Of a stretch of 5,125 bases of DNA, positions 1 to 5,125 are shown in pieces (within the stretch, counting starts at the first letter, position 1; every line of letters begins with the position of its first letter). A program made the position numbers and the translations under genes. The notes under the pieces were generated by a model that was not told the origin of the DNA, did no database searches, and saw only the letters and a list, made by a program, of their open reading frames with translations. Origin of the DNA: Rhizobium sp. Q54 (lineage in GTDB: Bacteria > Bacteroidota > Bacteroidia > Flavobacteriales > Flavobacteriaceae); the NCBI GenBank assembly GCA_943324395.2, contig CALPLL020000140.1, positions 1 to 5,125 on the forward strand, written 5' to 3'.

Positions 1-892
1 GTGCGTGTCCGTATTTTTCATTTGCAAAAGGGTAATTTTCTAACAGATTACCGTACAAGTTTAAAATTAGTGGAGTTTGCAAAAGTTGGGTTCTCAATGT
101 AGAGGTATCGCTTTCAGGATAAATGTAATTTATAATAGGATACGCATTTGGAGCTACGCCACCAGTTTGATTGATGATTGTATAATTGGTAACCGCCATA
201 CAAATCAAGTAAGCCGGAATAGGATAATTGTGTCGGAAATGGGTTGTTTTTAAATTCCCGTTAGTAACAGGAGCTTCTGGTTCTACTCCGTTGGAAACAC
301 TAATATATTGTGAGGGAGCGGTAATATAAACGTCAATAGTATTTATTTTATCGTTTAAATCCTGTTTACATGGCCACCAATCTCTTGCGCCAAAAGGCTC
401 AGACAAGGTATAAATAACCGGAGTATTACTTGGTCCGTGAGTGGTACTTGTAAAAGCAAAAAACCCGTTTTGAGGAGGAGCTCCAGAATAAACAACCTCC
501 ACTGTGGCTTGAACACCAGTTAATTGTGTCGTGGGAAGTGTAATTATTAATTCGTTTGTATTTTGAGTAAAAGCAAGGCTGGCGTTGTTTATTTTTACGC
601 TACTTACAATTAAGGTATTGCTTAGATCAAAAGTAAGCGTATTCATATTTGCAAGAGCGGTATAGGTAGTAGTTATTTTCCCAGAAACTAAGTATACAGA
701 AGGATCAACATTGAATTCTAATTTATGATAGGTAATATCATAATTTTGAGTATTTGGATTAACCAATAAGTTCATTTGCCTTTCGGCAGATTTCATTTCT
801 GATGCAGCAATTTTGCAAGTTTCTAAAATAGAATCTTGAGCTTTTACAGCTATAAAACTAAAAAAAAACAGGATTAATAATGTGTTTTTCAT
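1..892 (-). CDS. Secreted M1-family metallopeptidase (aminopeptidase N-like), N-terminal part, truncated by window edge
   Basis: The frame opens at ATG 892-890 and stays open to position 1, giving 297 codons with no stop, so the gene continues outside the window. Residues 1-18 form a Sec signal peptide (Lys2, a hydrophobic run with three Phe, then VKA before Gln19), so the enzyme is exported. Residues about 45-240 match the beta-rich N-terminal domain of M1 peptidases, including SEPFGARDWWPCKQDLNDK (164-182), a family hallmark, and PIPAYLICMAV (225-235). The visible part ends in YPFANEKYGHA (287-297), the segment that in this family leads into the substrate-binding GxMEN-type loop and the HEXXH zinc site, both outside the window. 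Family members remove N-terminal residues from peptides using zinc. Many Flavobacteriia homologues carry a C-terminal type IX secretion sorting domain; whether this one does cannot be seen. The start is supported by the signal peptide directly after it and by A at -3, -6, -12 and -13, without a Shine-Dalgarno. Family assignment is confident; substrate and activity are inferred. Confidence 0.9.
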   Translation of the reverse strand, partial: MKNTLLILFFFSFIAVKAQDSILETCKIAASEMKSAERQMNLLVNPNTQNYDITYHKLEFNVDPSVYLVSGKITTTYTALANMNTLTFDLSNTLIVSSVKINNASLAFTQNTNELIITLPTTQLTGVQATVEVVYSGAPPQNGFFAFTSTTHGPSNTPVIYTLSEPFGARDWWPCKQDLNDKINTIDVYITAPSQYISVSNGVEPEAPVTNGNLKTTHFRHNYPIPAYLICMAVTNYTIINQTGGVAPNAYPIINYIYPESDTSTLRTQLLQTPLILNLYGNLLENYPFANEKYGHA

Positions 893-909
893 GATGCTAT
901 TATTTCACG

Positions 910-953
910 CTAAATTAAATAATTATACAATACGTATAAGTTAATTTTCAAAA
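910..953 (-). promoter_or_regulatory. Weak candidate promoter for the M1 peptidase gene
   Basis: The terminator just upstream implies that the peptidase gene needs its own promoter in this stretch. Two overlapping candidates are visible on the minus strand. One resembles the Bacteroidota consensus (TTG, about 19 bp, TAnnTTTG): TAATTTAG at 917-910 with one mismatch, preceded 19 bp upstream by TTA at 939-937, also one mismatch; this would give a very short leader. The other is TTGAAA (951-946), an 18-bp spacer and TATAAT (927-922), which looks like a sigma-70 promoter of Proteobacteria but is not the form expected for the Bacteroidota primary sigma factor. The region is so AT-rich that either could arise by chance. 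Confidence 0.3.
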
Positions 954-971
954 TACATTCAATGTTTCTTT

Positions 972-1009
972 AAAAAAAAAGAGTCCAAAAAATTAATTTT
1001 GGACTCTTT
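972..1009 (-). terminator. Rho-independent terminator of the receptor-hydrolase operon
   Basis: A perfect 13-bp inverted repeat pairs 997-1009 with 978-990, with a 6-base loop AATTAA. The stem core is GAGTCC/GGACTC, flanked by A/T pairs. Read on the minus strand, the stem runs into nine consecutive T residues (980-972), three of which are part of the stem. It begins 21 bases after the hydrolase stop codon. On the plus strand no T run follows the stem, so it should act mainly on minus-strand transcription, ending the unit before the peptidase gene. Confidence 0.88.
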
Positions 1010-1030
1010 GAATTAAATAATATAATTTAT

Positions 1031-2560
1031 TTAGTTGATTACTTTCGGATATAAAATTTGAAAGTTTCTTCCGTCTTTTTTCTTCAATGTAGAACCGTAT
1101 TTAGCATTAATTGCATCAATAAACATGTTCGTGATTAAAGCATAACCTCTAGCACTAGGGTGAACTCCATCTAAAGAGAAAGATCCTCCAGTTACGTATG
1201 TTGATGTCATATTATAGGTATCGAAATTTATACCAGTAGTACTTAACAGATTCATTACAGATTTAGCATCAACAAAAGCTAAGTTGTTTGCAATTGCTGC
1301 AGCTTGAATGGTTGTATTATATGAATCAGTTGCAGCTTTGATTTCGGCAATTTCAGTAGGCACTAATAAATGTTTGTCTTGTAAAGGAAAAGTAATTCCA
1401 AATTTATTCAATGGAGCAGCAGGCGCAACTCCAAGTCCAGAATCTGAAGCAGTTGGTGCCGCCCCAATAGCTCCTTGAGTTGGTAAAAGAACTAAATCAG
1501 TTGCAGTTGCTTGACGCGCTTGACCAAAAATTGCTCCGTAAGCACCGGCTAATGTAGCTCCAAGTGAAGGAGTAAAAGCAACTGTAAGTTGTGCTGATAA
1601 ATTGGTTAAAGATTCGTCTTTTATCAATAATGGATTAGCAGTAGTTGTTGACAATAAGTTAATTCTCCCTGAACCTCCCACAGCATTTAAAGCCGCTTGC
1701 AAAGGACCATATAATTGGGTGTTTAATGCATTAATAGTTGCAACACCTACAGCAGCATTACCACTTCCTAATACAGTTGCAGTCAATGGATTATATGGTA
1801 CCGCGGTAAAATATGGTAAAGCTGTCACATAAGGTAAGTTTGCAACTACTCCTTTTCTTCCATTAGCAGCAAGCTGAGAAGCTAAAGTGTTATATGCAGA
1901 TGTAAAAGTAGCAGTTGGAGTTAAATCATTTCCGTTTACAGCATCTTGTGAAGTTGGAACTCCACCATTAGTAGCGTAACCTAATTCATCATTTCCTCCA
2001 ATCCATAGTGAAAAGAAAGTAGGGTTTTGAGCTAATGCATCGCCTAAAACTGTTGCAGTTGTAGACGATGCCATTCTTTTAAAATAAGGATTCAAAGGCG
2101 CGTAACCATTGAAAAGTAAGTGGAAACTTTTTGCTCCAGGAATACCCATATTATTAAAAGTGCCGGTTAAACGCTCTGTTAGAGTATTTGCAGAAACTCC
2201 AGGCACTAAAGTTGGAGTATTGTTTGAAGTTTCAAGGTACAATCTTTGAGAAACTACTTGAGTACCTCCAGAAGAGAAACCACCCACGTTGTCTGCAGCC
2301 ATAAATGGACTTGAGAAAACACCGCCACCGGCAGCAGCAAATTGTTGCGCTAGTAAATTTGGGTAAGAATTTTCTTGACCTTTTTTGAATAATGCGCCAT
2401 CTGAATAACCTGCAGCGAAAGAATCTCCTAAAGCTACATATTTTGTGAAATCTGCTGTTCCGGCAGTTACTGGAACATCCCCAGTTGTTGTTGTATCGTC
2501 ATTGGTACATGCCATAAAGGTTAAAGAAACCAGTACAACCCATTTGAAATTTTTTATCAT
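1031..2560 (-). CDS. SGNH/GDSL-family hydrolase, predicted surface lipoprotein
   Basis: This complete 509-residue protein begins with a type II signal peptide: basic start, hydrophobic core, and lipobox LTFMAC with the acylated Cys at residue 18. The following TNDD resembles the acidic export signal that sends Bacteroidota lipoproteins to the cell surface. All SGNH blocks are present: block I VALGDSFAAG with nucleophile Ser47; a block II-like glycine in NMGIPGAKS (Gly139 or Gly142); block III WIGGNDE with Asn190; block V DGVHPSARGYA with Asp464 and His467. The catalytic set therefore looks intact, and esterase, lipase or deacetylase-type chemistry is expected; the substrate is unknown. At 509 residues it is about twice the usual SGNH size. 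The extra length lies between blocks III and V (about 195-460), a region rich in Ala, Thr, Asn and Gly. The start is fixed by the signal peptide; there is no Shine-Dalgarno, but A occurs at -3 and in a run of five at -9 to -13. It lies 26 bp after the receptor gene and is probably co-transcribed with it. Confidence 0.93.
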   Translation of the reverse strand: MIKNFKWVVLVSLTFMACTNDDTTTTGDVPVTAGTADFTKYVALGDSFAAGYSDGALFKKGQENSYPNLLAQQFAAAGGGVFSSPFMAADNVGGFSSGGTQVVSQRLYLETSNNTPTLVPGVSANTLTERLTGTFNNMGIPGAKSFHLLFNGYAPLNPYFKRMASSTTATVLGDALAQNPTFFSLWIGGNDELGYATNGGVPTSQDAVNGNDLTPTATFTSAYNTLASQLAANGRKGVVANLPYVTALPYFTAVPYNPLTATVLGSGNAAVGVATINALNTQLYGPLQAALNAVGGSGRINLLSTTTANPLLIKDESLTNLSAQLTVAFTPSLGATLAGAYGAIFGQARQATATDLVLLPTQGAIGAAPTASDSGLGVAPAAPLNKFGITFPLQDKHLLVPTEIAEIKAATDSYNTTIQAAAIANNLAFVDAKSVMNLLSTTGINFDTYNMTSTYVTGGSFSLDGVHPSARGYALITNMFIDAINAKYGSTLKKKDGRNFQILYPKVIN

Positions 2561-2586
2561 AATGTATGTTTTTATATTAATAATAA

Positions 2587-5125
2587 TTATGGTTTAATAG
2601 TCCAAGAAGCAAAAACTTGTTGTCCAATTAATCCTGCTCCTAATACTTGGAAATACTCTTTTCCTCCTAAATTAGCAGCACCAATTTTGAAAGAAGATTT
2701 CATGCTTGGAACATTGTAATTTATTTGAGCATCAATTACAGTAGCGGCAGGAATTAGACCGTCAACCATTGTTGATTGCCATACATATTCACTATTCCAT
2801 CTTCCGCTTACATTAAATCCAAAGTTTTTAAATAATTTTTCATTTCCGATTGAAGCTTTCACTTTGTGTTTAGGAGTGTTGAACCCTGCTTCGAAACTTT
2901 CGTCTAATGATTGATCAAATTTAAATTCAGCATAGTTATAGTTTACACCAAATTCAAAATCTTTATAAACTCTTTTAGAAAGCCCAAGTCCGAAACCAAG
3001 AGATTTAATTTCAATTTTAGTGTTAGTATACAATTGATAAGCTCTGTAGTTTCCTGTTTGTAAAGCGTGAATAGATTGAGTTCCAAGATTTGTTGGTCCG
3101 CCAGTAGCGCTTGGAGAATCCATTGCAGTACCATAGAAAGGAGCAACAACATTAATGTTACCAATAAAATTATTGTAAACATTATAATATCCGTTAATAT
3201 CAAATGAAATATCACTAAAAACTGAACGGTATCCTAATTCAAAAGCTTTTACTTCTTCAGGTTTTACGTAATCTAAATTTGTTTTTTTCAAAGCAGCAGG
3301 ATTTCCAGTCGCAGATAACGCGGCAACTGAAGCAGCTGTATAGGAGTTGTTATAAGCGTTTAATCCAGTCATAACAACTGTTGTTCCGCCTGCAAAGAAT
3401 TGGCCAGTAGTAGTACTTACGTCTAAAGTTTCAGTATATCTTGTTAAGTTGTCAGGAGCTGAACCCAATAATATTGCACTTCCTACATTAAATCCGATGT
3501 ATTGATCTTGAGTAGATGGATTTCTGAATCCTGTTTGGAATGAAGCTCTAAAATTGTGTTGTTTATTTTCCCCAGCTGAGTAAACAACAGATACTCTTGG
3601 AGAGAAATTACCAGCAAAGTTTTTAGATTTATCATAACGAATAGACCCTGAAAATTTCAATTTGTCATCCATTAATTTTTTTGTCAATTGAGTGTAAGCA
3701 CCATATTCGTTATAGTTGATTACTCCACTTCCATCAGTATAAATTCTTCCGTGAGAATTCAATTCATATAATCTGTAAGATCCACCTACTTGAATTTCAG
3801 CAAATTTTACAACGTCCTTCAAGTTATAGTTAGCATCAGAATGATAAATTCTAGAGTTATCTACTAATTTAGATCCTGAAAGCACACTAGCTTCAGTTGT
3901 TACTTGATTGAATGCATTTTTGAACGCATCTGTTCCTGGAATAAATCTATCTGTATCTGCAGTAGTTCTTGCAATTTGATGAGCAGCTGCAGGAGTTGCT
4001 CCACCTAAAGTTGATTGGATGTAAGCACCAGCATATTGTCCAAACCAAGTTTTATCATCTTTCCATTTTCTGTTGATGTTGATCCCTGTAAATAACATGT
4101 CATATGAATTTCCACCATCTTCAGTTGTAGTATATCCTCTTACGAAGAAGTTTTTACCTTTAAATTCTAATTTATGTTGTTGCATAAAGAAGTTATTTAA
4201 ATAATATCTGTTAGCGCCTTGGTAAACTGCATTACCATAACCATATTTACTTTGCCAGATAATTTCTAAATTTTCATTTCCAAAAGGTCTATAGTGTAAA
4301 GAGAAGTCAAGTTTTGTGTTTGAAGCTTTGTTATCGGTTAAATCTATTTCTTTATAACCAGTTCTACTTACATTAGTATTTGGCAATAAATTTACTGTTG
4401 ATGCCGGGATAATTCCAAGTCCAGCTAAAGCTTGTCCAACTCCTTTAATGTTAGTCGAAACCTCGTCACCATAAACGTTTATACCGTCATAATTGATATT
4501 ACTTCGGTCTCTTCCAGCTACAGTTTTATCATCATAATTAGTTGCATGCCAATCTGTTCCATTCATGAAAGTAAAATTTGCTTTAGCAGCAAAATAGTTA
4601 TTGAATTTATGAGCTACTCTCACGCCATAATCTGCAAAACTGTTAACTCCTGCCGCTTGTTGGCTGGTTTGCCCGTATTTTGCATAGCCGTTAACTCCTT
4701 CGCTAGTGAAAGGGCTTTTACTATTCATGAATAAAATACCATTGAAAGCATTTGCACCGTACAAAGCAGAAGAAGCTCCAGGTAATAATTCCACACTTTG
4801 AACGTCAATTTCTGATATTCCAATCATGTTTCCTAACACGAAGTTAAGTAAAGGAGAAGAGTTGTCCATTCCATCAACTAACTGCATAAATCTAACGTTT
4901 GCAACAGTAGCAAATCCTCTAGTATTAATAGATTTAAATGTCAAACTACTAGTGTTCATTTGAACCTCTTTCAGGTTCTCTAAACCGTCGTAGTAAGAAG
5001 GGGAAGCTGTTTTTTTAATGTCTTTTAGCCCCATTCTTTCAATTGTAACTGGCGATTGTAAAACTTTTTCAGGAGTTCTAGAAGCAGAGACTACAACCTC
5101 ATTTAGTACTGTGTTTTTAATTGAA
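2587..5125 (-). CDS. TonB-dependent outer-membrane receptor, N-terminus outside the window
   Basis: The frame is open from the window edge (first full codon 5124-5122) to TAA at 2589-2587, giving 845 visible residues. The ATG at 5034-5032 is internal: the 30 codons before it continue the same protein and hold a TonB-box-like NEVVVSASR followed by the start of the plug. The plug domain (about visible residues 20-140) has SINTRGF, RFMQLVDGMDN and VELLPGASSALYGANAFNGI (4794-4735), which are hallmarks of the family. The remaining roughly 700 residues are aromatic, Asn- and Gly-rich alternating strands, as expected for the 22-strand barrel, ending in GQQVFASWTIKP. Bacteroidota relatives usually have a signal peptide and a carboxypeptidase-regulatory-like beta domain before the TonB box; these would lie upstream of the window. 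The protein imports a bound ligand across the outer membrane using TonB-ExbBD energy. No SusD-type partner is visible; the immediate downstream partner is an SGNH hydrolase. The ligand cannot be deduced. No frameshift or internal stop was found. Confidence 0.93.
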   Translation of the reverse strand, partial: SIKNTVLNEVVVSASRTPEKVLQSPVTIERMGLKDIKKTASPSYYDGLENLKEVQMNTSSLTFKSINTRGFATVANVRFMQLVDGMDNSSPLLNFVLGNMIGISEIDVQSVELLPGASSALYGANAFNGILFMNSKSPFTSEGVNGYAKYGQTSQQAAGVNSFADYGVRVAHKFNNYFAAKANFTFMNGTDWHATNYDDKTVAGRDRSNINYDGINVYGDEVSTNIKGVGQALAGLGIIPASTVNLLPNTNVSRTGYKEIDLTDNKASNTKLDFSLHYRPFGNENLEIIWQSKYGYGNAVYQGANRYYLNNFFMQQHKLEFKGKNFFVRGYTTTEDGGNSYDMLFTGININRKWKDDKTWFGQYAGAYIQSTLGGATPAAAHQIARTTADTDRFIPGTDAFKNAFNQVTTEASVLSGSKLVDNSRIYHSDANYNLKDVVKFAEIQVGGSYRLYELNSHGRIYTDGSGVINYNEYGAYTQLTKKLMDDKLKFSGSIRYDKSKNFAGNFSPRVSVVYSAGENKQHNFRASFQTGFRNPSTQDQYIGFNVGSAILLGSAPDNLTRYTETLDVSTTTGQFFAGGTTVVMTGLNAYNNSYTAASVAALSATGNPAALKKTNLDYVKPEEVKAFELGYRSVFSDISFDINGYYNVYNNFIGNINVVAPFYGTAMDSPSATGGPTNLGTQSIHALQTGNYRAYQLYTNTKIEIKSLGFGLGLSKRVYKDFEFGVNYNYAEFKFDQSLDESFEAGFNTPKHKVKASIGNEKLFKNFGFNVSGRWNSEYVWQSTMVDGLIPAATVIDAQINYNVPSMKSSFKIGAANLGGKEYFQVLGAGLIGQQVFASWTIKP
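5083..5103 (-). other. TonB-box-like segment of the receptor
   Basis: These codons give NEVVVSA, just before the plug. The segment resembles the BtuB TonB box region (DTLVVTA) and the LDEVVV-type segment common before the plug in Bacteroidota receptors. In the known family this strand pairs with the TonB C-terminal domain. It shows that the protein starts well upstream of the internal ATG at 5034. The assignment rests on motif resemblance and position. Confidence 0.6.

Noticed and set aside
860..868. Nine-base A/T homopolymer in the peptidase signal peptide, considered as a frameshift or slippage site
   Set aside because: The frame is correct as read: the tract encodes three Phe residues in a normal hydrophobic core, and the M1 domain follows in frame.
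1602..1832. Plus-strand open frame of 76 codons
   Set aside because: It lies wholly inside the well-supported hydrolase gene on the other strand, and its product shows no recognisable motif or start signal.
2561..2586. Gap between receptor and hydrolase examined for a promoter or terminator
   Set aside because: It is 26 bp of A/T-rich leader with no stem-loop and too short for a full Bacteroidota promoter, so co-transcription is the better reading.
2943..3215. Minus-strand open frame of 90 codons, rich in Leu and Ile
   Set aside because: It is an out-of-frame reading of the receptor barrel. The hydrophobic composition reflects AT-rich codons read in another frame, not a membrane protein.
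4432..4734. Plus-strand open frame of 100 codons opposite the receptor
   Set aside because: It is antisense to the receptor's N-terminal barrel coding sequence, and its Ser/Ile-rich product has no recognisable domain.
5032..5034. ATG considered as the start of the receptor
   Set aside because: The same frame continues upstream to the window edge and encodes a TonB-box-like segment and the beginning of the plug. No signal peptide follows this ATG.

Overview
The window looks like an AT-rich chromosomal segment from the Bacteroidota, most likely a Flavobacterium-like member of the Flavobacteriia. Four things point there: strongly AT-biased codon use; start regions with no Shine-Dalgarno sequence but A-rich leaders; a TonB-dependent receptor with a Bacteroidota-style TonB-box/plug junction; and a lipoprotein with acidic residues just after the lipobox cysteine, as in surface-exposed Bacteroidota lipoproteins. 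The genus is an inference from style, not from a marker gene.

All three genes lie on the minus strand, so transcription runs from high to low coordinates. Positions 5125-2587 hold most of a TonB-dependent outer-membrane receptor whose N-terminus is outside the window. After a 26-bp gap comes a complete SGNH/GDSL-family hydrolase lipoprotein (2560-1031). A strong intrinsic terminator (972-1009) follows, then an intergenic stretch with a weak promoter candidate, and finally the first 297 codons of a secreted M1-family (aminopeptidase N-like) metallopeptidase (892-1), cut by the window edge before its zinc site.

The receptor and the hydrolase are almost certainly one transcription unit ending at the terminator. 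The simplest joint model is a small uptake module: the surface lipoprotein cleaves an ester or acyl substrate and the receptor imports a product using TonB energy. The substrate cannot be read from the sequence. The peptidase has its own leader region and is probably transcribed separately. No RNA genes, mobile elements, CRISPR arrays or long repeats were seen. The window is mostly ordinary; the receptor-hydrolase pair is the part worth a second look.
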